A stretch of 64,000 nucleotides of DNA from an uncultured Bacilli bacterium (GCA_910588195.1 CAJUPN010000002.1:1-64000), one strand, 5' to 3'; positions 52,501-62,300 are shown, counted from the first letter of the stretch. Numbers and translations are program-made. The notes: generated by a model not told the origin, from the letters alone.

Positions 52501-53262
52501 ATTACAAATATCGAAAATGTAAATGGCAAATGGAAAGTAACTGTTAAAAATGATGTTGAAGAAAGAGATCATGTTACATCTTATGAAGCTAAATTATTAG
52601 TTGAAGTAGGAGACCAAGTGTATGCTGGACAAAAATTAACTCAAGGTTCAATTAGTCCAAAAGAATTACTTGCTGTAACAGACCCAATCACAACACAAGA
52701 ATATATTCTTAAAGAAGTTCAAAATGTATATAAATCTCAAGGTGTTGATATTTCAGATAAACACGTTGAAATTATTGCAAGTAGAATGATTAATAAGATG
52801 AAAGTAGTTGAAGAAGGAGATTCTGATTTAGTATCTGGTCTTACAGTGTCTATGAGAGAATTTACTGAAAGAAATAAACCAGTTATCTTATCTGGTGGTG
52901 TACCTGCAACAGGTCGTCCAGTTATCTTAGGTATAACTAAATCTGCTCTTGAAACTGATTCATTCTTATCTGCTGCTTCTTTCCAAGAAACAACAAAAGT
53001 ATTAACAGATGCTGCAATTAAAGGAGAAGTTGACTACTTAAAAGGTCTAAAAGAAAATGTAATTTTAGGTAAACTTATCCCAGCAGGAACTGGAGCAAAA
53101 GAATACTCTGATATCTCTATAGATTTAGAAAAAGAATATTTATCAGATGATGCATCTGAAGTTCTTGAAAATCAATTCATAGATAACTCAGAAGAACATG
53201 TAGAAGAAGAATTAGTTGTATTAGACGAAACTTCTGAAGATGAAATTGAAGAAACTGAATAA
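49549..53262 (+). CDS. rpoC: RNA polymerase beta-prime subunit
   Basis: A 1237-residue RpoC. The N-terminal zinc site is YECSCGKYKRL...CDRCG (about 60-82), the active-site aspartates are in NADFDGD (447-453), and the bridge-helix/trigger-loop region contains MAAQSIGEPGTQLTMRTFH. A second zinc motif lies at CTSANGVCQKCYG. The protein ends with an acidic Glu-rich tail like RpoB, longer than in many Bacilli. It is translationally coupled to rpoB and ends at a strong terminator. Confidence 0.98.
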   Translation: MLEVNNIKGIKISIASPEKIREWSYGEVKKPETINYRTLKPERDGLFCEKIFGPSKDYECSCGKYKRLRYKNVICDRCGVEVTKSKVRRERMGHIELASPCSHIWFFKGVPSKMGLVLDMSPRDLEEVLYFVSYVVINPGSVPLEKKQTLSDKEYRAYYEKYGDSFEVGMGAEAIKKLLIEVDVDAEVEALRKELDGATGQKRVRLVKRLDCLVSFQESGNKPDWMVLDAIPVIPPDLRPMIQLDGGRFATSDLNDLYRRIINRNNRLKKLLELGAPSIIVQNEKRMLQEAVDTLFDNGRRGRSVTSATSRPLKSLSSILKGKQGRFRQNLLGKRVDYSGRSVIVVGPSLKMYQCGIPKEMALELFKPHVINGLVERGLAHNIKGAKKLIDYRDDCVWDIVEDVITEHPVMLNRAPTLHRLGIQAFEPKLVGGKAIRLHPLVCTAFNADFDGDQMAVHVPLSEEAKAEARILMLGANNILSPKDGKPIVTPGQDMVLGNFYLTLEKAGEENEGRVFKDENEALMAYERREITLHTRIALPVSSFKHKLFMEEVQDKYLVTTVGKIKFNEILPDAFQYLDEATKENIEGITPMKFFLDQGVNIPEEIAKMPLIPAFGKKDLQKIIAQVFKRFKTTETSIMLDKLKDLGFKFSTVAGITFSMADIVVSEHKQEYLKEGHDMVEKINKQYKRGLITDEERHNSVCDVWNGVQDKVHGELAAIAKSNNDNPIFMMMNSGARGSVGQFGQMAGMSGLMAKPDGTVSEVPITSSLVEGRRVNEFFLNTHGARKGSADTALRTADSGYLTRRLVDVVQDIIVKESDCGCLSGLVVHAFVNEKDGSVIESLADRISGRFAAKRIVNPETKAVIVEKDEMITESLVSKIEKAGITEVEIRSALTCTSANGVCQKCYGTNLATGNLVETGEAVGIMAAQSIGEPGTQLTMRTFHSGGAAHGGDADITQGLPRVEELFEARIPKAKATIAEITGKITNIENVNGKWKVTVKNDVEERDHVTSYEAKLLVEVGDQVYAGQKLTQGSISPKELLAVTDPITTQEYILKEVQNVYKSQGVDISDKHVEIIASRMINKMKVVEEGDSDLVSGLTVSMREFTERNKPVILSGGVPATGRPVILGITKSALETDSFLSAASFQETTKVLTDAAIKGEVDYLKGLKENVILGKLIPAGTGAKEYSDISIDLEKEYLSDDASEVLENQFIDNSEEHVEEELVVLDETSEDEIEETE

Positions 53263-53277
53263 TCAGTTTCTTTTTTT
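53251..53277 (+). terminator. rpoBC terminator
   Basis: 8-bp stem GAAACTGA/TCAGTTTC, ATAA loop, T run, spanning the stop codon. Confidence 0.92.
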
Positions 53278-53329
53278 GTATGTAAAATAAAAAAGAATAA
53301 AAAAATAACCTTGACAAGCCAATTAAGGC

Positions 53330-53360
53330 TTGCTAAAAAAAAAAAAAAAAATGCTATAAT
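53330..53360 (+). promoter_or_regulatory. Promoter with 17-A spacer tract
   Basis: TTGCTA (53330-53335) and TATAAT (53355-53360, extended by TGC) with a 19-base spacer. Sixteen of the 17 A residues at 53335-53351 lie in that spacer, so tract length sets promoter spacing. A 6-bp hairpin (CAAGCC/GGCTTG) covers 53315-53332. A TTGACA at 53311 is 38 bases from the -10, too far to pair with it. Confidence 0.6.
53335..53351 (+). repeat. Homopolymeric A tract (17 A)
   Basis: Seventeen consecutive A residues immediately upstream of the extended -10. Such runs change length by slippage in replication. Confidence 0.85.
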
Positions 53361-53402
53361 TACAGTAGGGTAGTTTGCCCAAAATACTTTAGAGGTGTAA
53401 TT

Positions 53403-56400
53403 ATGAATAAAAGGCATATGTTTATATTTATGCTTGTATTATTTTTAACTGTGGGATTTGCAAGTATAACAACAATTTTAAATATGAATGGAAGTATGGC
53501 GATTGGAACAACAAATTTTGAAGTAAAGTTTAATCGAGCTTCTTTGAATGGAGCAAATAGAACCAGTCTTTTTAATATAAACAAAACGGCAATAAGACTA
53601 AATTATACTGATATATCATCAACAACAGAATCAATACTGGAATATGAAATAGTTAACAATAGCAATCAGTATGATGCCGATGTAACTGTATCTTGTGCAG
53701 CAGCCTTAGAAGATAATACCGAATTTTTCTATGGTGAAGATTTATCATCAACTCCTGTTCCAGTTAGAATAGAAGCAGGAAAATATGGAACAGGAAAAAT
53801 TAATATAAAAATAAAAGAACATGAAGATAACTCTAATACAGATAACATTGGTACTCTTTACGAAATAGTTAAAAATCAATCACTAGGTTTAGACAAAGAT
53901 TATGCTATAGATTATGATGTTAGTACAACAAGTACTTCTGATAAAGGAGTATTTGAAACAAATAATACAGATTCTGGAAAACCCGTCTATTTTTTTAGAG
54001 GAGAAATAAATAACAACAATGTACTCTTTAGTGGAAAATGTTGGAATATTATAAGAACTACAGAAACAAATGGTGTAAAACTAATCTATACAGGAAATCC
54101 AGTAGGTGGGACATGTTTACCATTTGGAACTCAAATGGGATTTAATTTAGTACCAAAAACTAGTTGGACATACAGAGGTACAGATAATGCCTATGTTGGT
54201 TATATGTATGGAGATATAAACTCAACTAATTATGAATCCACTCATCAAAACAAAAACGATTCACAAGCTAAAGAAAAAGTTGATGAATGGTATGAAAAAA
54301 ACTTAAAAGGTACAAAATATGAAAATTATTTAGAGGATACTGTTTGGTGTAATGATAGAAGTTTAGCAACCAATCTTGAAAATGTTTATAAGTATGAAAC
54401 AACTCCAGTTCTTGAACAGAATCTAGGATATGGTAGTAACTTCACTTATTATGCATCAAGTGAAAGATCTTCTTCACTAACTATTAAAACAAATCCTACT
54501 CTTAAATGTAAAAATCCCAATGACAGATTTACTGTATCAAAAGAAAATGGAAATGGAGCCTTAAAATATCCTGTGGCATTAATAACTACAGATGAATTAG
54601 TTTATGCAGGATATACAGGTGGTCATCCAAGTAATACCAAAAAAAATTTTTCTAATAAAAACTTTTTACGCTATGACAATCAGGATGTCTATTGGACTAT
54701 GACTCCTGAAACTTTTGATGATTCAAGAAAGATAACTTACATTCGAGGCGGAGCAAATAGTTTTCAAGCAACAAATCAATGGGAAGAAAGATTTATTATT
54801 CCTATGATTTCTTTAAATTCTAGTATAAAAGTATTAAAAGGCGATGGAACGAAAGAAAAGCCATATATTCTAGAAACAGAAGATATAAACGATAACTCTT
54901 ATGTCTGTACTCTTGAAGCAACTCCTATTAGTAGAACAAGTTTTAATGATTTTGATTTAGACCAATTAAAAGTAGGAGATGAGTATTGTATAGGGGATGA
55001 ATGTTTTTATGTAATCTCACATGAAGATAAAATTGTAAAACTTCTTGCTAAATATAATATTTATGTTGGAAAAATTTATACAACTCAAGTAAATAGTTAT
55101 AATATATCTAAAGATGATCCTTTATATGGAAAACAAAATAGCAAAGCTATTGGGTACACCCTTACAGGTGATTATCCTTATTATGGTGTTGTACCATATT
55201 CTTTTGCTGGCAATGAATACGCTAATAGTGTAGCCGAAAAATATGTTAACGAATATGCAAGTTATTTAAGTAAAACTTATCATCTAAGAAATATCAAAGG
55301 AAATTTGATTACTGTAGAAGAATTAGAAAATCTTGGATGTGATAAAGAGAACAAAACCTGCAATACTAGCTGGTATGATTGGGTAACTGGAATTACTTAC
55401 TGGGTTAATACTCCAGATCCAAATGACACAACCAAAACTTATCTTGTAGGTGCTGATGGCTTTTTTGGTTCGTCCGCAGCTTCGAATATTAATAACCGTG
55501 GTATAAGACCTGTAATCTCTAACAATGTAGATATTGAAGATGTAGAAAAAGATTATCCAATAAAAAAACCAAGATTATACGACTATATAAAAAGTCTGTC
55601 CAAAGGTTTAGACACATCAGCAAACATAAACTATGATAGTATATCTTACACAACCAATGGAACAGGTGTCTTTGAGACAAAAAAAACTGATTCTAATAAT
55701 TCGGTATATTTCTATCGAGGAAACGTAAACAATAATATTAAATTTGCAAATTATTGTTGGAAAATATTAAGAACAACAGAAACTAAAGGAGTAAAACTTG
55801 TTTATAATGGACCTGAATACAATAACAGTTGCAATACTCCAATAGAAGAAACTATTATTGGAAAATCTCCATACGCAGCCATAATGAATGATAATGCTTA
55901 TGTTGGTTATATGTATGGCACTCCAAATTCTAATAATTATGCTGATACACATGCTAATATTCACGACTCAACAATAAAAACTATGGTGGATAAATGGTAT
56001 GAAGAAAATCTAAAAGGAACAGAAGCTGAAAGACTTATAGAAGATACAGTTTATTGTAACGATAGAAGTATCGAACCTCCTGGGGTAAATAATACATTAG
56101 CAGCAAAATATGGAACTCTTGGTTATGGAAGTACGAATAATACAGGTTATGGCGTAGTATCAAGAATGGCTAATGCTGCAAAATCAACTAATCCTACATA
56201 TAAATGTAAGCAAGAAAATGATCGATTTACTGTGAATAATAATATCGGAAATGGAGCATTAAAGTATCCAATTGGTCTTTTAAATGCTGATGAAGTAGCA
56301 TTTGCTGGTGGGACAAGATTTAGGGTTGGCTCACAGTACAGTAATGATAAATATTTTCTATACAATAAAATAAAATACTATACAATGTCTCCAAACTGGT

Positions 56401-57686
56401 ATGATGGAAGAATAGCTGTTGGAGCAGTAAATGCCGATGTGGAAGAGAACTATGGCTATTTTGGATTAGAGTTAGCTAACTTAGAAGCAGGAGTTCGTCC
56501 TGTAATATCTTTAAAAAATGATGTTTATTTATTCGGCGGAGATGGAAGCTCATTAAATCCATTCTATATAAAAGATTTGGATACTTTAACAGAAGAAGAC
56601 ATTCCATATTTTTGGAAAGACGATGGAATATTTAAAGATTACTATTTAGATGCTTATAAAAAAATCAATAGCATGACTTTAGAAGAAAAGGTTGGGCAAC
56701 TAATCTTAGCTCATCATTCTTCTTCAGCAAGTAATGCCATCAATAACTATCATATTTCTGGTTTTACCTACTTTGAACCAGACTTCTTAGGAAAAACAGA
56801 AGGAGAAGTCAAGAAGATGATAGCTGATGAACAAGCAGCAAGTAAAATACCATTAATAACAGCTGTTGATGAAGAAGGTGGAAGAGTAGTAAGAATATCT
56901 TCAAATACTAGTTTAGTAAGTAATGAGATGAGTAAATATCCAAATTTATTCTATACTAATATAAATAATAAAAATGCCTGGAAGTTATCGAAAGATTTAT
57001 ATAGAGAGTCAGGAAATAATTTTACTTTAATAGAACAAGAAACAAGAGTAAAAAGTGCAGTATTAAAAAGATTAGGATTAAATGTTAATTTTGCACCAGT
57101 AGTAGATATGGCAATAGAAGGAGCATATATTTCTGATCGTGTAATCGGATTAGATGCTAGAGGAACAGCAGAGTATGGAAAAACAGTAATAAAAACAAGT
57201 AAAGAAACAGGAGTTTCATACTGTTTAAAACACTTCCCAGGGTATGGAAACAATTCAGATACTCATGATACAGGAAGTGTAGATAATAAAACATTAGAAG
57301 AATTAATGGAAAATGATATCGTACCATTTAAAGAATCTATAGATAATGGGGCAGAAATTATTATGGTTGCTCATAACACAGTAGCAGCAATAGATTCAAA
57401 TAATCCAGCATCTTTATCAAAAGGAGTGCATGATTTATTAGTAAATGAGCTAAACTTCACTGGAATAATAACAACGGATGCCTTAGATATGGGAGCAACA
57501 AAAGATATACCAGATAAGTTTGTCAAAGCTATTAAAGCTGGAAATCATTTATTACTAGTACAAGATTATGCAAGTGCTCAAAAAGAAATAATTAATGCAG
57601 TTGAATCTGGAACCTTATCTGAGGCTACAATAACTCGATTAGCATTTAAGGTATTAGCTTGGAAATATTATAAAGGGCTTATGTAA
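53403..57686 (+). CDS. Large surface protein: lectin-like repeats plus GH3 hydrolase
   Basis: A 1427-residue exported or anchored protein. The N-terminal segment has VGFASITTIL, and a ~130-residue beta domain (LEYEIVNNSNQYDADVTVSC) matches the start of the 27113 gene product. Residues ~180-480, 490-700 and 720-1050 are three modules in a DUF6273/FGE-like style: the first and third share FFRGE/FYRGN, DNAYVGYMYG, EDTVWCNDRS/EDTVYCNDRS and GNGALKYP, and modules end in RPVIS-type strands. Residues ~1090-1427 form a GH3 beta-N-acetylhexosaminidase domain of NagZ type (MTLEEKVGQL, AVDEEGGRV, KHFPGYGNNSDTHD near 1276, ITTDALDMG). A secreted hexosaminidase for host glycans or peptidoglycan is inferred. 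GAGGTG precedes the ATG. Confidence 0.85.
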   Translation: MNKRHMFIFMLVLFLTVGFASITTILNMNGSMAIGTTNFEVKFNRASLNGANRTSLFNINKTAIRLNYTDISSTTESILEYEIVNNSNQYDADVTVSCAAALEDNTEFFYGEDLSSTPVPVRIEAGKYGTGKINIKIKEHEDNSNTDNIGTLYEIVKNQSLGLDKDYAIDYDVSTTSTSDKGVFETNNTDSGKPVYFFRGEINNNNVLFSGKCWNIIRTTETNGVKLIYTGNPVGGTCLPFGTQMGFNLVPKTSWTYRGTDNAYVGYMYGDINSTNYESTHQNKNDSQAKEKVDEWYEKNLKGTKYENYLEDTVWCNDRSLATNLENVYKYETTPVLEQNLGYGSNFTYYASSERSSSLTIKTNPTLKCKNPNDRFTVSKENGNGALKYPVALITTDELVYAGYTGGHPSNTKKNFSNKNFLRYDNQDVYWTMTPETFDDSRKITYIRGGANSFQATNQWEERFIIPMISLNSSIKVLKGDGTKEKPYILETEDINDNSYVCTLEATPISRTSFNDFDLDQLKVGDEYCIGDECFYVISHEDKIVKLLAKYNIYVGKIYTTQVNSYNISKDDPLYGKQNSKAIGYTLTGDYPYYGVVPYSFAGNEYANSVAEKYVNEYASYLSKTYHLRNIKGNLITVEELENLGCDKENKTCNTSWYDWVTGITYWVNTPDPNDTTKTYLVGADGFFGSSAASNINNRGIRPVISNNVDIEDVEKDYPIKKPRLYDYIKSLSKGLDTSANINYDSISYTTNGTGVFETKKTDSNNSVYFYRGNVNNNIKFANYCWKILRTTETKGVKLVYNGPEYNNSCNTPIEETIIGKSPYAAIMNDNAYVGYMYGTPNSNNYADTHANIHDSTIKTMVDKWYEENLKGTEAERLIEDTVYCNDRSIEPPGVNNTLAAKYGTLGYGSTNNTGYGVVSRMANAAKSTNPTYKCKQENDRFTVNNNIGNGALKYPIGLLNADEVAFAGGTRFRVGSQYSNDKYFLYNKIKYYTMSPNWYDGRIAVGAVNADVEENYGYFGLELANLEAGVRPVISLKNDVYLFGGDGSSLNPFYIKDLDTLTEEDIPYFWKDDGIFKDYYLDAYKKINSMTLEEKVGQLILAHHSSSASNAINNYHISGFTYFEPDFLGKTEGEVKKMIADEQAASKIPLITAVDEEGGRVVRISSNTSLVSNEMSKYPNLFYTNINNKNAWKLSKDLYRESGNNFTLIEQETRVKSAVLKRLGLNVNFAPVVDMAIEGAYISDRVIGLDARGTAEYGKTVIKTSKETGVSYCLKHFPGYGNNSDTHDTGSVDNKTLEELMENDIVPFKESIDNGAEIIMVAHNTVAAIDSNNPASLSKGVHDLLVNELNFTGIITTDALDMGATKDIPDKFVKAIKAGNHLLLVQDYASAQKEIINAVESGTLSEATITRLAFKVLAWKYYKGLM

Positions 57687-57692
57687 AAATAG

Positions 57693-57714
57693 AAGAGTAT
57701 ATATATACTCTTTT
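57693..57714 (+). terminator. Terminator after GH3 surface protein
   Basis: 20-base palindrome AAGAGTATATATATACTCTT followed by a T-rich tail. Confidence 0.75.
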
Positions 57715-57717
57715 ATA

Positions 57718-57746
57718 TTGTCAGAAATGTCTTATTATGCTAAAAT
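57718..57746 (+). promoter_or_regulatory. Promoter
   Basis: TTGTCA and TAAAAT with 17 bases between. Confidence 0.72.
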
Positions 57747-57773
57747 AAACAGCAAAAAAAGGGAGAAAATAAC

Positions 57774-59012
57774 ATGAAAAAAATCAACTCTAAAAAGCAA
57801 AAAACAGAATTAAATACCAAAGACGAATTTGATATATCTAGTTATCATTTAGATGAGTTAAAGGATCCTAAATGGTTTGACGTTTTTTATAAACTAGCTC
57901 TATGTTTTGGTGGTTGCAGTTTAATAGTTACATTATTAATCTTAATAAATGTGCCCATAATATTTATACCCATTATAGCGATTTTACCAGCCCCAGCTAT
58001 TTATTTAGGAACTACTAAATTAAAAGAAAAAATGGATAATGAAGTTTTACGGGATATACAAATGATGAATCAATTTCCTAGATTATTTATAGAATCATTT
58101 GAAAAGGATCATAAAATAACAAAATCATCAGTTTGTTTCTATAATGAAATTGAAAATAACCAAACATTAAAAAAACTTACTCCTCAAACTAAAACAAATA
58201 TTAATCAATTCTTATATATGATTAATGCTAACTATTATGATGAAATACATATGGAACATGATAGTTTAACAAGAGAAGATGTTATTTTAAGAATAATTTC
58301 CCAAATTGAAGCTTTTTTCATTGAAAATCCTTCCAATAGTCTGTTTGCAACAAAAGAGGCAAAACAGATAATAAGTAATTGCTTCTTTATAAATGACACA
58401 TTAAAAAAAGAAATAAAAAAAGAATTTAAAGAATCAGAAAGAAAACTTTTTGGTGAAAAAATGTATCATATATTAGATAGAAATATAGATACTAATGTAT
58501 CATTTGAAGAAGAAATTTCCAAGATGCATCAAGAGTTAAATTCTAAAGAACATTTATTAAGAACTTTTGATGTGAATAACATTGAGTGGTATGAATTTTT
58601 ACTAAAATGTTTTGATCAAGTAGAACCATCAGTAAAAGAGTATGGGGAATTTACTAGTGTTGAATGGGACTTTTATGCTTTAAGAGATATTATGTCTTTT
58701 ATGCTAACAAATTTTAACAAAGAATTAGAAAGTGTTAAAGGAGAATTGTATAATTCCAGAGTTGTAATTGACTTTATGTATAATGCCTTTGTTTATACTG
58801 TATTAAATAAAAAAGAAAAAGTAGGCATAGAAGAAATGATTAACACTTTTAAGAACTGGAATTTTTTTGAGAATCTCTTTGATCTTAAGTTAAGAGTGCT
58901 TGATGGAATCTTTGACGAATTCAAAATAGACTATGCACTTCATCCTTATCGTCAAAAAAGACAAAAAGAAAATAAAACAGTAGCAATTAGATTTCCTAAT
59001 TCAGAAAATTAA
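57774..59012 (+). CDS. Hypothetical two-pass membrane protein
   Basis: A 412-residue protein I do not recognise. Two neighbouring membrane segments (38-59 and 60-80) anchor a soluble, mostly helical region of about 330 residues rich in Glu, Lys and Phe (RDIQMMNQFPRLFIESFEK, FEEEISKMHQELNSKEHLLR). The N-terminal 35 residues and the C-terminal domain would both face the cytoplasm. AAGGGAGAA lies before the ATG and it has its own promoter. No obvious terminator follows; an independent small transcript begins 20 bases on. Confidence 0.7.
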   Translation: MKKINSKKQKTELNTKDEFDISSYHLDELKDPKWFDVFYKLALCFGGCSLIVTLLILINVPIIFIPIIAILPAPAIYLGTTKLKEKMDNEVLRDIQMMNQFPRLFIESFEKDHKITKSSVCFYNEIENNQTLKKLTPQTKTNINQFLYMINANYYDEIHMEHDSLTREDVILRIISQIEAFFIENPSNSLFATKEAKQIISNCFFINDTLKKEIKKEFKESERKLFGEKMYHILDRNIDTNVSFEEEISKMHQELNSKEHLLRTFDVNNIEWYEFLLKCFDQVEPSVKEYGEFTSVEWDFYALRDIMSFMLTNFNKELESVKGELYNSRVVIDFMYNAFVYTVLNKKEKVGIEEMINTFKNWNFFENLFDLKLRVLDGIFDEFKIDYALHPYRQKRQKENKTVAIRFPNSEN

Positions 59013-59031
59013 AAAAAATCACCAAAAGCTA

Positions 59032-59061
59032 TTGATTTAAAAGTTAGTTTTATACTATAAT
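59032..59061 (+). promoter_or_regulatory. Promoter of orphan small transcript
   Basis: TTGATT and TATAAT with an 18-base spacer. Confidence 0.72.
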
Positions 59062-59094
59062 GTGTTTAAGGGTACAATACCCTTGATGGGGATA

Positions 59095-59184
59095 ATGGTT
59101 GATAATAGTACGACAACAAGAAAAGCAACAGACATCAAGATTAAACAACAAAGAGAAGAGAAGTACAACAGACATCAAGATTAA
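59095..59184 (+). CDS. Possible 29-residue basic peptide
   Basis: A short frame reading MVDNSTTTRKATDIKIKQQ and then a polar REEKYNRHQD end. An in-frame ATG at 59086 would add three residues. A GATGGGG just upstream is a weak ribosome site. The peptide is hydrophilic and basic with no membrane segment. The 40-base repeat period is not a multiple of three, so the second copy is read in another frame, which argues against selection for a repeated peptide. Confidence 0.3.
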   Translation: MVDNSTTTRKATDIKIKQQREEKYNRHQD

Positions 59185-59191
59185 ACAACAA
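59126..59191 (+). repeat. Tandem 26-mer, 40-base period
   Basis: The 26 bases at 59126-59151 recur exactly at 59166-59191; the units are separated by 14 different bases. Only two copies. Confidence 0.85.
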
Positions 59192-59248
59192 GATACAGAC
59201 AACTTGAAAAAAACAACAAGAAATTATTATTTGACCCATGATTTTATC

Positions 59249-59280
59249 AAAAGTTTAGAGCAATCTAAACTTTTTCTTTT
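59249..59280 (+). terminator. Terminator of small transcript
   Basis: 11-bp perfect stem AAAAGTTTAGA/TCTAAACTTTT closed by a GCAA tetraloop (GNRA type) with a T-rich tail. Confidence 0.9.
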
Positions 59281-59287
59281 GTTTCTA

Positions 59288-59316
59288 TTGAAAAAAAAAT
59301 CGAACATTAGTATACT
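59288..59316 (+). promoter_or_regulatory. polC promoter
   Basis: TTGAAA and TATACT with a 17-base spacer, 29 bases before the polC ATG. Confidence 0.7.
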
Positions 59317-59344
59317 ATTGTTAGCAGGATAGGATGTGCATAAA

Positions 59345-62300
59345 ATGGATGAAAAATTATTAAGATTTTTTAAATTAGTGAACTATAATGACGCAATTGC
59401 TTTTGAAAATGCATCATTAAAAGATATGATTGTTAACACTAAAGATAATTCTTGGACACTAAGAATTATAGCTGATAATATTATTAACATTAGTTCGATA
59501 ATTAATTTAAAAAAACTTTGTGCAGATGGTGTAGATAAAGTCGATAAGATTAATATTGAAATATCATATAATAGTTTAAATCCAGACGATGTGCTAGAAT
59601 ATTTTATCTATTTTTTTAATAAAGTAATTAATCAAAATCCTTCTTTATCTGGTGTTAATACTGATAAAATAAAAATTGATGATGAAGTGATTATAGTAGA
59701 GGTAACTTCTAAAATAGAAGAAACAACTTTAAAAAAAGAATGTAAGAAGATAAGTAGAAATTTAGAATCACTAGGAATTCATGGTTTTGAAATATCCTTT
59801 GTTATTAATGAAGCTGAGAAAGAAGCTATAAGAAAACAAATTGAAAAAGAAAAAGAAGAAGTAGTAATACCAAAACGTATAGAAAATAACGATAAACCTA
59901 AATGGCAAGCAAAGAAGAAGGTTGAATATCAAAGAAATGGTATTGTCCCTATTTCATCAATAACAAGAGAAGAAAATAGTGTTAATCTTGAAGCTTATGT
60001 ATTCGATTCAGAATTTAATGCTTTAACAAAAAAAGATGGCACTCCCTTATACCTTGCAACTTTAAAAATAAGTGATAATACTTCATCAATCCTAGCTAAA
60101 ACATTTGCACGTGACGAAGAAGAATTTGCAACATTAGGAAAAACTTTAAAAAAGGGCAAATGGTTTCATTTTACTGGTCAAGTAAGATTTGATGATTATG
60201 CTAAAGATTTAGTCTTTCAAATGCGTGATTATGAAGAGATTGGAAACCCTGAAATTAAAAGAGTTGATGAAGCTTCTGAAAAAAGAGTTGAATTGCATGC
60301 TCACACTATGATGAGCCAAATGGATGGAGTATGTGATGAAGTTGCACTAGTAAATCAAGCAATTGCTTGGGGACATGCTGGTGTAGCCATAACTGATCAT
60401 GATTGTTGTCAAGCCTTTTCACATGTTTTCGATACTGTAACAAAACATAATAAGTCTAAGAAAAAAGAATTTGATGCTAAAATTGCAGAAAATGAAAAAG
60501 CTATAGAAGAAATAAAATCTAGTGGCAAGACTGAAGGCATAGACGAACTAGAAAAATATATTGAAGAATTAAAAGAAGAAAAGAAAAACTATAAACCATT
60601 TAAAGCCGCTTATGGTGTAGAACTAGAAATGTGTGAATCATTTTTAAATGTTTGCTTTAATGCAACAGATAAATTGATAGCAGATAGTACATTCGTTGTC
60701 TTCGATACAGAAACAACAGGATTTAATCCCGGGTTGGGCGATTCAATGATTGAAATTGGTGGAGTAAAGATTAAAGATGGCGAAGTAATAGATCGCTTCG
60801 ACGAACTAATAAATCCAGGATGTCATATTGATGAACAAATTACTCGTGTTACTAATATAAGTGATGATGATGTAAAAGACGCTGACAATGAAGAAAATGT
60901 AACAAAGCGTTTTAAAGAGTGGATTGGCGATCTTCCATTAGTAGCTCATAATGCCCGATTTGATAAAAATATGTTAGATATGGCTTATTATAAATATAAT
61001 CTAGGATTACTTGAAAATCCTATTGTTGATACATTAATGCTATCAAGAATTATTAATAGAGATCAAAAAAAACATAGTTTAAAAGCTTTAGGAAAACTTT
61101 ATGGTGTAGATACTGGAGAAGAGACAGATGAAGATGAGGAATCAAATGATTTACCATCTACTGCCGAAAAAATTGATGACGAAACTGCCAAAGAAGTTTT
61201 AAGTATTAAAGTAGATGGAGAAGAATTAATAAAATCAATTGATGTTGAATATACTGAAGCTGAGATTACAACAGAAGCAAGAATTAAGAAAAATAAAAAA
61301 GAATATTATTTAAATATGGTCTATAAAGCCAGTAAAACAGAAAATTCTAAAATTGAGGTAACACTTGCTGAAGGATTTGAATTAGTTGATTTTGAAGAAA
61401 ATATAAAACTTCATCCAGCAGAAAATATAGTAGAGATAAAATATACCACTCCTTTTGGTATAAAGTCAGTTAATACTAGCATTTATGTTGGACAACACCA
61501 CGGAGCTGACGTTGACTCAGAGAATACTGGTTATATATTTAATAAAATGTTGAGTCAAATAGAAGGAATAAAAACATTAAATGAACTTAATGATTTAGGA
61601 TTATTAGAAAAAATAGCTATAAAAAATAATCCCAAATATATTACCAATATAGGAGATATTTGTACATATAAAAATTACGTTAGAAAAATAGAAGAAGGAG
61701 AAACATTAGAAGAAGATACAGTTTATCCTTTTGAAGAATATGGAAATCGCGATTATGTATGGAAATTTCCTTGGTCCAAAGACAACTGGTTACAAATGTA
61801 TGAAAATATCCCAGGGAAAACTTTTAAGGAACATTCAGCAAACATTTATGATAATCTCAAACATGTAACTTTCATTGCTAAAAATAGTGTTGGTCTAAAA
61901 AATTTATTTAAAATAATTAGTTTTGCTAATACTAACTTTATTCAAAGAAATGCAAAAATTCCAAGAAAATTAATTGAAGAATATCGCGAAGGATTATTAA
62001 TTGGTTCAGCTTGTTTAAATGGAGAAATATTCTATTTAGCTGAAACTAGATGTGAAGAAGATTTAATGGAAGCTATGGAATTTTATGACTACATAGAAGT
62101 CCAACCAATAGAAAATTATTCACATTTAATAAATGATCATTCAATAAACAATCTTGAGCATTTAAAAAAATGTATAAAAAAAATAATTAAATGTGCTAAG
62201 CAATGTAATAAATTAATAATCGCTACTGGTGATGTTCATAATATTAACGAAAATGATAGACTATATAGAGAAATAATTGTTAATCAAAATGTTCCAGGGA

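Larger units (their letters stand above)
59068..59280 (+). ncRNA. Orphan small transcript, ~213 nt
   Basis: A self-contained unit between a promoter (59032-59061) and a strong terminator (59249-59280), separate from polC, which has its own promoter. The predicted 5' end is a 7-bp hairpin (AAGGGTA/TACCCTT, 59068-59084). The middle is a nearly T-free, A- and C-rich stretch with two copies of a 26-mer. It could be a small RNA or an mRNA for a 29-32 residue peptide. I know of no matching RNA family. Confidence 0.5.

Noticed and set aside
53311..53316. TTGACA as the -35 of the GH3 surface protein
   Set aside because: It is 38 bases from the -10; it forms part of a hairpin instead.
59126..59191. 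Start of a CRISPR array
   Set aside because: Only two repeats with 14 bases between, no cas genes nearby, and the sequence is not palindromic.
59099..59332. A 77-residue TTG-start reading frame
   Set aside because: It reads through the strong terminator at 59249-59280 and has no ribosome site.
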